The notes beneath the pieces were generated by a model, which did no database searches, was not told where the DNA came from, and saw only the letters and a program-made list of their open reading frames with translations. Below, piece after piece: positions 51,646 to 60,289 of a DNA stretch of 64,000 nt. Source of the stretch: Brachybacterium sp. YJGR34 (GTDB taxonomy: Bacteria; Actinomycetota; Actinomycetes; Actinomycetales; Dermabacteraceae). How positions within the stretch are numbered: the first letter of the stretch is position 1; each line of letters starts with the position of its first letter. The position numbers were made by a program, and so were the translations under genes. The stretch is from positions 186,001 through 250,000 of the forward strand of contig NZ_PNFB01000004.1 of assembly GCF_003347015.1 (NCBI RefSeq), given 5' to 3'.

Positions 51646-52023
51646 ATGGACACCGCAGCGCTCACCAGTCGGGAGAACCTCGTACGTCGGGAGCACGAGG
51701 GCTGGGAGGCTCTCTGCCGCGGCGAGGGCGGCACCTTCTACGGCGAGCTGATGACCGAGGACGCGGTGATGGTCCTGGTCAACGGCATGGTGCTGGACCG
51801 GGACGCGGTCGTCGCCTCCCTCGACGGCGCCCCGGCGTGGGACGCCTTCACGCTCCAGGACCCGCGCCGGATCGACCTCGGCCCCGGCGCCGCGGCGCTC
51901 GTCTACACGGCCGAGGCCCGTCGCGGCGAGGAGCTCTTCACCGCCCTCATGACCAGCGCCTACCGCGAGATCGACGGTCGTCTCCGCCTCGCGCTGTACC
52001 AGCAGACCACCATCACCCACTGA
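51646..52023 (+). CDS. NTF2-like (DUF4440-type) protein
   Basis: A 125-residue protein with the cone-shaped NTF2-like plan: an N-terminal helix (LVRREHEGWEALCRGEGGTF), strands starting LMTEDAVMVLV, and a final strand pair YREIDGRLRLALYQQTTI. The family includes ketosteroid isomerases, polyketide cyclases and many binding proteins; no catalytic His/Asp can be named here with confidence. Its function is unknown. The methyltransferase gene follows eight bases later. Confidence 0.75.
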   Translation: MDTAALTSRENLVRREHEGWEALCRGEGGTFYGELMTEDAVMVLVNGMVLDRDAVVASLDGAPAWDAFTLQDPRRIDLGPGAAALVYTAEARRGEELFTALMTSAYREIDGRLRLALYQQTTITH

Positions 52024-52031
52024 GACCGCTC

Positions 52032-52862
52032 GTGTCCGATGCCCTGCACCCGCCCGTCCCGCCGATCTCCGGCCGCGACGAGCCCCGTTTCGGCAGCGCG
52101 GAGCGCAAGAGCGCCCTCGCCGCCGCCTTCCAGGACCAGGGCGAGGACTACGACCGGCTCCGCCCCGGCTATCCGGAGGCGGTGCTCGACGCGCTGCTCG
52201 ACTCCGTCCCGGAGGGGGCCGACGGGCGCGCGGCGCGCGCGATCGACCTCGGCGCCGGCACCGGGAAGCTCTCCTGGGCGCTGAGTGAGCGAGGGCTCGA
52301 GGTCACCGCGGTGGACACCAGCGCGGAGATGCTCGCCGCGGCGCGCCGGGGCGGTCCCGCGCTGGCCACCCACCTCGCCCCGGCGGAGGCGACCGGCCTG
52401 GAGGGCGCCTCGGCCCAGCTGGTCACCGTCGCCCAGGCCTGGCACTGGTTCGACGCCGCGGCCGCCTCCGCGGAGGTCGCGCGCCTGCTGGCCCCGGGCG
52501 GGGTGCTGGCGCTGGTGTGGAACATGCTGGACGTGACGATCCCCTGGGTGCACCGCCTCTCGCGGATCATGCACGCCGGCGACATCCACCGCGAGGACTT
52601 CCGCCCCACCGTCGGCCCCGAGCTCGCGCCGCTCCGGCGCGGGGTGCACGACTGGGAGGACCCGATGCCCACCCAGGACGTCATCGACCTCGCCCGGACC
52701 CGCAGCTACGTCCTCACCGCCACCGAGGAGCGCCGCGAGCGGGTGCTGGCCAACCTCGACTGGTACCTGCACGACCACCTGGGCCACGAGCGCGGCGCCG
52801 TGATCGGCCTCCCGTACCGCACCGACTGGTTCCTCTACCGCGCTGCCCCCTCGAGCCCCTGA
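52032..52862 (+). CDS. Class I SAM-dependent methyltransferase
   Basis: A 276-residue methyltransferase starting at GTG 52032. Motif I is AIDLGAGTGKLSWAL near residue 75, and the acidic residue ending strand 2 is in VTAVDTSAEML. VAQAWHWFDAAAA is the motif of the family near methyltransferase-11 and trans-aconitate methyltransferases. The N-terminal DEPRFGSAERKSALAAAFQD places the substrate helix. The substrate is unknown. It probably shares a message with the NTF2-like gene. Confidence 0.85.
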   Translation: MSDALHPPVPPISGRDEPRFGSAERKSALAAAFQDQGEDYDRLRPGYPEAVLDALLDSVPEGADGRAARAIDLGAGTGKLSWALSERGLEVTAVDTSAEMLAAARRGGPALATHLAPAEATGLEGASAQLVTVAQAWHWFDAAAASAEVARLLAPGGVLALVWNMLDVTIPWVHRLSRIMHAGDIHREDFRPTVGPELAPLRRGVHDWEDPMPTQDVIDLARTRSYVLTATEERRERVLANLDWYLHDHLGHERGAVIGLPYRTDWFLYRAAPSSP

Positions 52863-52892
52863 GCCTCCCCGGGCCCGTGGAGCCGCGTCGTC

Positions 52893-52898
52893 TACCGT
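52893..52898 (+). promoter_or_regulatory. -10 element of the DUF6318 gene
   Basis: TACCGT seven bases before the GTG at 52906; it favours that start over two GTG codons inside or next to the hexamer. Confidence 0.4.
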
Positions 52899-52905
52899 GG
52901 TGGGC

Positions 52906-53553
52906 GTGAAACGTCCCGCCCAGCGCCTCGTGGTGATCGCGCTCGCCCTCCTGCTCGTGGTGCCGATCGGCGCCGTCGGCCTCAGCCAGCTCCTCGGCCC
53001 GGACCAGGAGGACCCGGCGGCCGAGAGCTCGGCGCCCGTCGACCAGCGCCCGGAGGTCGACCCGGCCGATCAGCCGCCTCGACCCGAGCTGCCCCGCCCC
53101 GAGGAGCCGGCCGGCCTGACGGAGCAGACCGCCGAGGGGGCGGAGGCGACCCTCACCTACCTGCTCGAGTCCTACGCGTACATGATGAGCAGCGGCGACG
53201 TCTCGGTGTGGGCGAACTCCGTGGATCCGAACTGCCAGGTCTGCGTGACCTTCCTGGACAACGCCGCGCTCCTGGCCGAGCAGGACGGCTACATGGTGGG
53301 CGGTGCCTTCGAGGTCCAGGGCACCTCCTTCACCGGCACCGGCGAACCGCCGGCGACCGGCGAGGTCACCGCGGACTTCGCGCAGCAGGAGAGCACCATC
53401 GTCGACGACCCGACCCGGGCGCCCACCCCGGTCGACGCGGTCTCCGGGCAGATCGTCGCCCAGATCGCCTGGGACGGCCAGCGCTGGCGGGTGACCGACA
53501 TGTCCCTCGGTGCCGCCGAGGGGGCGGGGGCGAGCGACGCGGGCGAGGGCTGA
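52906..53553 (+). CDS. DUF6318 family exported protein
   Basis: A 215-residue protein with one N-terminal hydrophobic segment (about residues 6-27), a Pro/Asp/Glu linker, and a folded domain from about residue 75. That domain includes TLTYLLESYAYMMSSGDVSV and VDPNCQVCVTFL; the CxxC in NCQVC and the flanking pattern fit the DUF6318 family found in actinobacteria. Family members are often lipoproteins, but no lipobox Cys is present here, so it is more likely membrane-anchored or secreted. Its function is unknown. The GTG at 52906 gives a short basic N-terminus (KRPAQR) before the helix. Confidence 0.7.
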   Translation: MKRPAQRLVVIALALLLVVPIGAVGLSQLLGPDQEDPAAESSAPVDQRPEVDPADQPPRPELPRPEEPAGLTEQTAEGAEATLTYLLESYAYMMSSGDVSVWANSVDPNCQVCVTFLDNAALLAEQDGYMVGGAFEVQGTSFTGTGEPPATGEVTADFAQQESTIVDDPTRAPTPVDAVSGQIVAQIAWDGQRWRVTDMSLGAAEGAGASDAGEG

Positions 53554-53596
53554 CAGAGCCCCGATCGGACCCGGGATCCCCTCCGGAGGTCGGATG

Positions 53597-53623
53597 CTGA
53601 CAGCGTGCCAGCAACCCTATGAT
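53597..53623 (+). promoter_or_regulatory. Promoter of the second ABC exporter operon
   Basis: CTGACA at 53597-53602 and TATGAT at 53618-53623 are separated by 15 bases. They lie about 55 bases before the GTG at 53677, which has AAGGA as its ribosome site. Confidence 0.4.
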
Positions 53624-53676
53624 GTGACGGTCGCCTGTGCGCTGCCTCTCACAGCGACCCCTTCGGAAGGAACGAT

Positions 53677-55413
53677 GTGACGCTGCTGCGACTGGTGCTG
53701 GGGAACCTCAGGCCGTACTGGATCTGGGTGCTCCTGGTGGTGGTCCTGCAGATCGCCGGGGTGCTCGCCGCCCTCTACCTGCCCACGCTCAACGCCGACA
53801 TCATCGACGACGGCGTCGCGAAGGCGGACGTCCCCGTCATCTGGCGGCTGGGCCGGATCATGCTCGTGATCTCGCTGGTGAACATCCTCGCGCTGATCGG
53901 CGCGAACTTCTTCGCGGCGCGGTCCGCGATGCGGGTGGGCCAGGACCTGCGCTCGAAGGTCTTCGCCCGGGTGAACTCCTTCTCCCCGCGCGAGCTGGGG
54001 CGCTTCGGCACGCCCTCCCTGATCACCCGCTCCACCAATGACGTCCAGCAGGTGCAGATGCTGGTCTTCTTCTCCCTGAACATGCTGGTCCAGGCGCCGG
54101 TGACCGGGATCGGCGGGGTGGTGCTGGCGCTGCGGGTGGAGCCGGGGATGGCCTGGCTGATCGCGGTGATGGTCCCGGTCATGCTGATCGCGGTGGGCAT
54201 GCTCATCGTGCGGGCGGCTCCGCTGTTCAAGCAGATGCAGGGAAAGATCGACGACATCAACGGGGTGCTGCGCGAGCAGATCACGGGCATCCGCGTGCTG
54301 CGCGCCTTCGTGCGCGAGGACCGCGAGCGCGAGCGCTACGAGACGGTCAACCACGAGCTGACCGAGCTCAACCGCCGCATCGGCCTGCTGATGATCCTCA
54401 TCAACCCGATCATCATGTTCATCCTGAACATCTCCAGCGTCGCGGTGCTCGCGGTGGCCGCGCCGCGCATCGATGACGGGCAGATGGAGATCGGCTCGAT
54501 CACCGCCTTCATCGCCTACCTCATGCAGATCCTCATCGCCGTGATGATGGCGACCTTCATGACCATGATGATCCCGCGCGCGATGGTCTCCGCCGATCGC
54601 ATCACCGAGGTGCTCGAGACCGAGACCAGCGTGGTCCAGCGCACCGACGGCGTCCGCGCGCTCGAGGGGCCGATCGAGCTGACCTTCGAGGACGTCTCCT
54701 TCACCTACCCGGGCGCCGAGCGCCCGGTGCTCGAGGGCATCTCCTTCTCCGCCCGCGCCGGGGAGACGGTCGCGATCATCGGCGGCACCGGTGCCGGCAA
54801 GACCACCCTGGTGAACCTGGTCCCGCGCCTGATGGACGCGAGCGAGGGCCGCGTGCTGCTGAACGGGCACGACGTCCGCGACCTCGATGCCCGGGTGCTC
54901 TGGGACCGGGTGGGCCTGGTCCCGCAGCGCCCCTTCCTGTTCTCCGGGGACATCGCCTCGAACCTGCGCTTCGGCAACCCCGAGGCCGACGAGCAGCAGC
55001 TGTGGCACGCCCTGACCGTCGCCCAGGGCCGTGACTTCGTCGCCTCGATGCCGGAGCAGCTCGACTCGCCGATCGCGCAGGGCGGCACCAACGTCTCGGG
55101 CGGACAGCGCCAGCGCCTGTGCATCGCCCGCGCCCTGGTCGCCGAGCCCTCGCTGTTCCTCTTCGACGACTCCTTCAGCGCGCTCGACCTCACCACCGAT
55201 GCGCGGCTGCGCAGCGCCCTGGCGCCGGAGACGCGTGACGCCCTGGTGCTCATCGTCGCCCAGCGCGTCTCGACCATCACCTCCGCGGACCTGATCCTGG
55301 TGATGGACAACGGCCGGATCGTCGACCAGGGCACCCATGCCGAGCTGCTGGAACGCTCGGAGACCTATCAGGAGATCGTCCGCTCGCAGGGCGTCGAGGA
55401 GGAGGTGGCCTGA
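53677..55413 (+). CDS. ABC exporter half (degenerate ATP site), first of heterodimer 2
   Basis: A 578-residue protein with six membrane helices (about residues 10-300) and an ATPase domain. Walker A is GGTGAGKTT and the signature is VSGGQRQ. Walker B reads LFLFDDSFSALD, with Asp for the catalytic Glu, and the switch is VAQRVST, with Gln for His. These are the marks of the weak site. The GTG at 53677 follows AAGGA. Its TGA shares one base with the next ATG (TGATG), so the two halves are made together. Confidence 0.9.
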   Translation: MTLLRLVLGNLRPYWIWVLLVVVLQIAGVLAALYLPTLNADIIDDGVAKADVPVIWRLGRIMLVISLVNILALIGANFFAARSAMRVGQDLRSKVFARVNSFSPRELGRFGTPSLITRSTNDVQQVQMLVFFSLNMLVQAPVTGIGGVVLALRVEPGMAWLIAVMVPVMLIAVGMLIVRAAPLFKQMQGKIDDINGVLREQITGIRVLRAFVREDRERERYETVNHELTELNRRIGLLMILINPIIMFILNISSVAVLAVAAPRIDDGQMEIGSITAFIAYLMQILIAVMMATFMTMMIPRAMVSADRITEVLETETSVVQRTDGVRALEGPIELTFEDVSFTYPGAERPVLEGISFSARAGETVAIIGGTGAGKTTLVNLVPRLMDASEGRVLLNGHDVRDLDARVLWDRVGLVPQRPFLFSGDIASNLRFGNPEADEQQLWHALTVAQGRDFVASMPEQLDSPIAQGGTNVSGGQRQRLCIARALVAEPSLFLFDDSFSALDLTTDARLRSALAPETRDALVLIVAQRVSTITSADLILVMDNGRIVDQGTHAELLERSETYQEIVRSQGVEEEVA

Positions 55414-57464
55414 TGTCCGAGCAGAAGAAGTCCGCACAGCGTGCCGGCGACGAGGCGGCCGCGGCCGAGGAGATCGCGAGCGAGAAGGCCGCCGAGCGCG
55501 GGCTGCGCCCCGGGCAGAGCGCGAAGAACTTCTGGCCCTCGACCAAGCGTCTGGTCCGGGAGATCGGTCCGGAGCGCCGGTACCTGCTGGCCGCGATCCT
55601 CATCGGGGCGGTCTCGGTGGCGCTCGGCGTGGTGGGCCCGCGCATCCTGGGCCGCGCCACCGACCTCATCTTCACCGGCCTGATCTCGAAGGAGCTGCCC
55701 GCCGGGGCGGAGCCGGAGGAGGTCATCGCACAGCTGCGCGCGGAGGGCGAGGAGCAGTTCGCGGACATGCTCTCGGGCATGACCCTCACCCCCGGCCAGG
55801 GCATCGACTTCACCGCGCTGTACCAGACGCTCGCCCTGGCCGTCGGCCTCTTCGCGATCTCCGCCCTGCTCATGTGGCTGCAGGGGGTGGCCCTGAACCG
55901 CATCCTGGTGCGGATGGTGTACCGGCTGCGCCGCGACGTGGAGGAGAAGCTGCACCGCCTGCCGCTGAGCTACTTCGACCGCATGAAGCGCGGCGAGATC
56001 CTCTCCCGCGTCACCAACGACATCGACAACATCCAGAACACCCTGATGAACACGATCACGGGCCTGGTCAACTCGATCCTCACGGTGATCGGCGTGCTGG
56101 TGATGATGGTGCTGATCTCCTGGCAGCTGTCGCTCATCGCGCTCGCCGTGATCCCGGTGGCGCTCGTGCTCACCGGCATCGTCGGCTCCCGCTCCCAGAA
56201 GCTCTTCGCCCAGCAGTGGGACGCGACCGGCGTGGTGAACTCCGAGGTGGAGGAGGCGTACACCGGCCACAGCCTGGTCACCGTCTTCGGCCGCCGCGAC
56301 GAGGTCGCCGCCCGCTACGAGCGGCGCAACCAGGAGCTGTTCCGGGCGTCCTTCGGCGCGCAGTTCGTGTCCTCCCTGATCATGCCGCTGATGATGTTCG
56401 TGGGGAACCTGTCCTACGTGGTGGTCGCGATCGTGGGCGGGCTGCGGATCGTCTCCGGTCAGCTCACCCTGGGCGACGTGCAGGCGTTCATCCAGTACTC
56501 GCGCCAGTTCACCCAGCCGCTCTCCCAGATCGCCTCGATGGCCACCATGCTGCAGTCCGGGGTGGCGAGCGCGGAACGGGTCTTCGAGCTGCTGGACGCC
56601 GAGGAGCAGGAGCTCGAGACCGTCGACCACTCGGCCGCCGCGGGCATCCGCGAGGGCCGGGTCGAGTTCGAGCACGTGCGCTTCTCCTACAAGGCCGACC
56701 GCGAGCTGATCCGGGACCTCTCGCTGGTCGCCGATCCCGGGCACACGGTCGCGATCGTGGGCCCCACCGGCGCCGGCAAGACCACGCTGGTGAACCTCGT
56801 GATGCGCTTCTACGAGGTGGACGGCGGCCGGATCACCATCGACGGGATCGACATCCGCGACCTCACCCGCGCCCAGCTGCGCGAGCGCACCGGGATGGTC
56901 CTCCAGGACACCTGGCTGTTCAAGGGCAGCCTGATGGAGAACATCCGCTACGGCCGCCTGGACGCGAGCGACGAGGAGGTGATCGAGGCCGCCCGTGCCA
57001 CCCATGTCGACGACTTCGCTCGCCAGCTGCCGGACGGCTACGACACCGTCGTGGACGATGACGAGACCTCCCTCAGCGCCGGCGAGAAGCAGCTGGTCAC
57101 CATCGCGCGCGCCTTCCTCGCCCGGCCCAGCCTGCTGATCCTCGACGAGGCGACCTCGAGCGTGGACACCCGCACCGAGGTGCTGGTGCAGAACGCGATG
57201 AACCGCCTGCGCGAGGGCCGCACCTCCTTCGTCATCGCCCACCGTCTCTCGACGATCCGCGACGCGGACCTCATCCTCGTCATGGAGAGCGGGGACATCG
57301 TCGAGCAGGGCGATCACGACCAGCTGCTCGCGGTCGGCGGCGCCTACGCGCGGCTGTACCGCTCGCAGTTCGAGGGCGCCGCGGTGGACATCGACGCGGA
57401 GGAGGAGAAGGCGGGGCACACCGAGGAGGTCCCGACGACCACCGGCGGGATGATGCCGGGATGA
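55413..57464 (+). CDS. ABC exporter half (canonical ATP site), second of heterodimer 2
   Basis: A 683-residue partner with a charged N-terminal extension of about 45 residues, six membrane helices and an ATPase domain. Walker A is GPTGAGKTT, Walker B is LLILDEATSSVD, and the switch is IAHRLST, all intact; the signature is LSAGEKQ. With the 53677 protein this builds one full and one degenerate site, as in LmrCD or TM287/288. An extra loop of about 40 residues (GAEPEEVIAQLRAEGEEQFA) sits between the first two helices on the outside. The substrate is unknown. Confidence 0.9.
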   Translation: MSEQKKSAQRAGDEAAAAEEIASEKAAERGLRPGQSAKNFWPSTKRLVREIGPERRYLLAAILIGAVSVALGVVGPRILGRATDLIFTGLISKELPAGAEPEEVIAQLRAEGEEQFADMLSGMTLTPGQGIDFTALYQTLALAVGLFAISALLMWLQGVALNRILVRMVYRLRRDVEEKLHRLPLSYFDRMKRGEILSRVTNDIDNIQNTLMNTITGLVNSILTVIGVLVMMVLISWQLSLIALAVIPVALVLTGIVGSRSQKLFAQQWDATGVVNSEVEEAYTGHSLVTVFGRRDEVAARYERRNQELFRASFGAQFVSSLIMPLMMFVGNLSYVVVAIVGGLRIVSGQLTLGDVQAFIQYSRQFTQPLSQIASMATMLQSGVASAERVFELLDAEEQELETVDHSAAAGIREGRVEFEHVRFSYKADRELIRDLSLVADPGHTVAIVGPTGAGKTTLVNLVMRFYEVDGGRITIDGIDIRDLTRAQLRERTGMVLQDTWLFKGSLMENIRYGRLDASDEEVIEAARATHVDDFARQLPDGYDTVVDDDETSLSAGEKQLVTIARAFLARPSLLILDEATSSVDTRTEVLVQNAMNRLREGRTSFVIAHRLSTIRDADLILVMESGDIVEQGDHDQLLAVGGAYARLYRSQFEGAAVDIDAEEEKAGHTEEVPTTTGGMMPG

Positions 57465-57538
57465 CCGCGGGACGACTCCCGGGTTCGCATGGCAGGATTC
57501 GATACGGCCTCCGCCCGCGAGGCCTCCGACACGTCGAT

Positions 57539-57567
57539 TTGATGCCATGCAGACCCCTGACTATCGT
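57539..57567 (+). promoter_or_regulatory. Promoter of the amino-acid ABC importer operon
   Basis: TTGATG (57539-57544), a 17-base spacer and TATCGT (57562-57567), then six bases to the GTG at 57574. This is the best-formed promoter in the window, and it fixes the start codon. Confidence 0.6.
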
Positions 57568-57573
57568 GCGCCG

Positions 57574-58506
57574 GTGACTTCGCCCCGTCCCCGTCGGCGC
57601 ACCCTGCTGCGCGCCGCCCCGCTGGCCCTGGCCACGGCGGCGCTCACCCCTGCGCTGGCCTCCTGCACCCGCGCCTCCGAGCGTCTGGACGCCGAGTCGA
57701 ACGCGGTGCCCGAGGTGGACCTCAGCGGCATCGAGGAGGTGCCCGAGATCGCCGCCCTGGTGCCGGAGGAGACCCGCGCCCGCGGCGAGCTGGTCAACGG
57801 CGCCGCCCTGAACTACGCGCCGGGGGAGTTCGTGGGCTCCAGCGGCGAGGCGGTCGGCTACGACATCGACATCCTCGCGGCGATCGGCCGGGTGCTGGGG
57901 CTGGACACCCGCACGGAGGCGGCCGTCTTCGCGCAGATCATCCCCGCCGTCGGCTCCACCTACGACATCGGGATGTCGAGCTTCACCGTCAACGAGGAGC
58001 GGCTCGAGGCGGTCACGATGATCTCCTACTTCCAGGCGGGCATCTCCTACGCGGTCAAGGCCGGCAACCCCTACGGCATCGACCCGGCGGACCTCTGCGG
58101 CCGGCGGGTCGCCCTCCAGGTGGGCACCTACCAGGAGGAGCTCTCCGCCGAGCGCTCCCAGGAGTGCCGCGACGGCGGGGACCGCGCCTACGACGTGCTC
58201 GCCTACACCTCGAACTCCGACGCCGCCACCAACGTCGCCGGCGGCAAGGGGGACATCCTCATGGCCGACTCCCCGGTGACCAACTACGCCATCGCCCGCT
58301 CCCGCGGGACGCTCGAGGCGATCGGCGAGATCGAGGAGTCCGCCCTGAACGGCATCGTCGTCGCCAAGGACCAGCCCGAGCTGGCCGAGGCGATCCGCGC
58401 AGCCGTCCAGCACCTCATCGACTCCGGCCACATGGAGCGCATCCTCGCTGCATGGGGCAATGAATCCGGCATGATCCCGACCGCGGAAGTGAACCCCCAG
58501 CCGTGA
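57574..58506 (+). CDS. Amino-acid ABC transporter, substrate-binding lipoprotein
   Basis: A 310-residue exported binding protein. The GTG at 57574 is set by the promoter and gives [16 protein letters not shown] as N-terminus, removing nine residues of the longer frame. The signal has an RRR run and a lipobox ending LASC, so it is a lipoprotein and possibly Tat-exported. The mature part has the type-3 binding-protein pattern: [32 protein letters not shown] and [12 protein letters not shown]. The ligand is probably a polar amino acid. The stop overlaps the permease GTG (GTGA at 58503-58506). Confidence 0.88.
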   Translation: MTSPRPRRRTLLRAAPLALATAALTPALASCTRASERLDAESNAVPEVDLSGIEEVPEIAALVPEETRARGELVNGAALNYAPGEFVGSSGEAVGYDIDILAAIGRVLGLDTRTEAAVFAQIIPAVGSTYDIGMSSFTVNEERLEAVTMISYFQAGISYAVKAGNPYGIDPADLCGRRVALQVGTYQEELSAERSQECRDGGDRAYDVLAYTSNSDAATNVAGGKGDILMADSPVTNYAIARSRGTLEAIGEIEESALNGIVVAKDQPELAEAIRAAVQHLIDSGHMERILAAWGNESGMIPTAEVNPQP

Positions 58507-59489
58507 GCACCACCCCGACCCCGACCCCGCCCGTCGGCGCCCCCGCCGCCGGCGAGGACTTCGTGCCGATCCGCGCCCGGGCGGCCCCGCGGCCGGGCAC
58601 CTGGATCTCCGCGGTGATCGTCGCGCTGCTGGCCCTGGCCCTGGTCAACTTCCTCATCACGAACCCGGTCTTCGAGTGGGACACGGTCGCGACCTACCTG
58701 CTGGACGTCAAGGTCGTCCAGGGCGTCGGCTGGACGCTGCTGCTGACCGTGATGTCGATGCTGCTGGGCACGATCGTGGCCCTCACCGCGGCCGTCATGC
58801 GCCGCAGCGACAACCCCGTACTGCGCGGCGTGAGCTGGGTCTACATCTTCGTCTTCCGCGGCATCCCGGTGTACACGCAGCTGGTGTTCTGGGGTCTGTT
58901 CACGGTGATCGTCCCCAAGATCGTCATCGGCGTGCCCTTCGGTCCCGAGCTGTGGAGCTTCTCCACCCGCGACCTGGTCACCGCCTTCTGGGCGGCGGTG
59001 ATCGGCCTGGGCCTCAACGAGGGCGCCTATCTCGCCGAGATCATCCGCTCGGGCCTGAACTCGGTGGACCGGGGGCAGAGCGAGGCCGCCAAGGCGCTGG
59101 GCATGGGCAACGGCAAGATCCTGCGCCGCATCATCGTCCCGCAGGCCATGCGCGTGATCGTGCCGCCGCTGGGCAACGAGACCATCGGGATGCTCAAGAC
59201 CACCTCGCTGGTGCTCGCGGTGCCGTTCACGCTGGACCTCACCTTCGCGACCAACGGCATCGCCAACAAGCTGTTCACCCCGATCCCGCTGCTGATCGTC
59301 GCGGCCCTGTGGTACCTCGCGATCACCAGCGTGCTGATGGTGGGCCAGCACTACCTCGAGAAGTACTTCGGGCGCGGCTTCGACGACCGCACCCCCGGGC
59401 CGCGCCGCGGCGGCGGGCACGGCCGCCAGGCCGCGGTGAACTCCTCGGCCACGACCCCGAAGAACCCCCTCCCGGAGGTGGAGCTGTGA
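58503..59489 (+). CDS. Amino-acid ABC transporter, permease
   Basis: A 328-residue membrane protein starting at GTG 58503. After about 35 cytosolic residues come five to six helices. The permease loop is [20 protein letters not shown] near residue 197, with the EAAxxLG pattern that contacts the ATPase. The His/Met permease type fits polar amino acid uptake. The C-terminal 40 residues are a Gly/Arg/Pro tail. The stop shares one base with the ATPase gene start (TGATG). Confidence 0.9.
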   Translation: MSTTPTPTPPVGAPAAGEDFVPIRARAAPRPGTWISAVIVALLALALVNFLITNPVFEWDTVATYLLDVKVVQGVGWTLLLTVMSMLLGTIVALTAAVMRRSDNPVLRGVSWVYIFVFRGIPVYTQLVFWGLFTVIVPKIVIGVPFGPELWSFSTRDLVTAFWAAVIGLGLNEGAYLAEIIRSGLNSVDRGQSEAAKALGMGNGKILRRIIVPQAMRVIVPPLGNETIGMLKTTSLVLAVPFTLDLTFATNGIANKLFTPIPLLIVAALWYLAITSVLMVGQHYLEKYFGRGFDDRTPGPRRGGGHGRQAAVNSSATTPKNPLPEVEL

Positions 59490-60274
59490 TGAGCACTGAC
59501 GAGTCCCCCGTGGTGATCCGCGTCGAGGACGTGCACAAGGTCTTCGGCGACCTGCACGTCCTGACCGGCTGCGATCTCACCGTCCGCTCCGGCGAGGTGG
59601 CGGTGCTGGTGGGTCCCTCGGGCTCCGGCAAGTCGACCCTGCTGCGCTGCATCAACCAGCTCGAGGAGCCGACGGCGGGGCGGGTGCTGATCGAGGACGT
59701 CGTCCAGGGCTACGCGCCGGACCCGCTGCCCGACGGCCGCTGGCAGAAGCTCTCCGCCGCTCAGATCGCCGCGCAGCGCTCCCGCATCGGCATGGTCTTC
59801 CAGCGCTTCCACCTCTTCCCGCACCTCACGGCGCTCGGCAACGTCATGGAGGCGCCGGTGCAGGTGCGCGGCCTGCCCAAGGCGGCGGCGGAGACGAAGG
59901 CCCGCGCCCTCCTGGAGCGGGTGGGTCTGGCCGATCGCGCGGACCACTACCCCTCGGAGCTCTCCGGCGGTCAGCAGCAGCGGGTCGCGATCGCCCGCGC
60001 GCTCGCGATGGATCCCGAGCTCATGCTCTTCGACGAGCCCACCAGCGCCCTGGACCCCGAGCTGGTCTCCGAGGTCCTGGCGGTGCTCAAGGACCTCGCG
60101 GCCGACGGCATGACGATGGTCGTGGTCACCCACGAGATGGGCTTCGCCCGCGAGGTCGCGGACCAGGTGGTGTTCATGGACGAGGGGCGCATCCTCGAGC
60201 AGGGCGCCCCCGAGCAGGTCATCGACAACCCGCGCTCGGAGCGCCTGCAGGGATTCCTCGCCTCGGTGCTCTGA
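59489..60274 (+). CDS. Amino-acid ABC transporter, ATP-binding protein
   Basis: A 261-residue ATPase. Walker A is GPSGSGKST near residue 42, the signature is LSGGQQQR near 158, Walker B is [13 protein letters not shown] near 180, and the His switch is VVTHEM. It is close to GlnQ/ArtP-type ATPases. With the binding protein and permease it forms a complete importer operon; all three junctions overlap. An extra loop ([20 protein letters not shown]) is present before the Q-loop. It converges on the SDR-HAD gene. Confidence 0.92.
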   Translation: MSTDESPVVIRVEDVHKVFGDLHVLTGCDLTVRSGEVAVLVGPSGSGKSTLLRCINQLEEPTAGRVLIEDVVQGYAPDPLPDGRWQKLSAAQIAAQRSRIGMVFQRFHLFPHLTALGNVMEAPVQVRGLPKAAAETKARALLERVGLADRADHYPSELSGGQQQRVAIARALAMDPELMLFDEPTSALDPELVSEVLAVLKDLAADGMTMVVVTHEMGFAREVADQVVFMDEGRILEQGAPEQVIDNPRSERLQGFLASVL

Positions 60275-60289
60275 GCGCGGGCATCCCGC

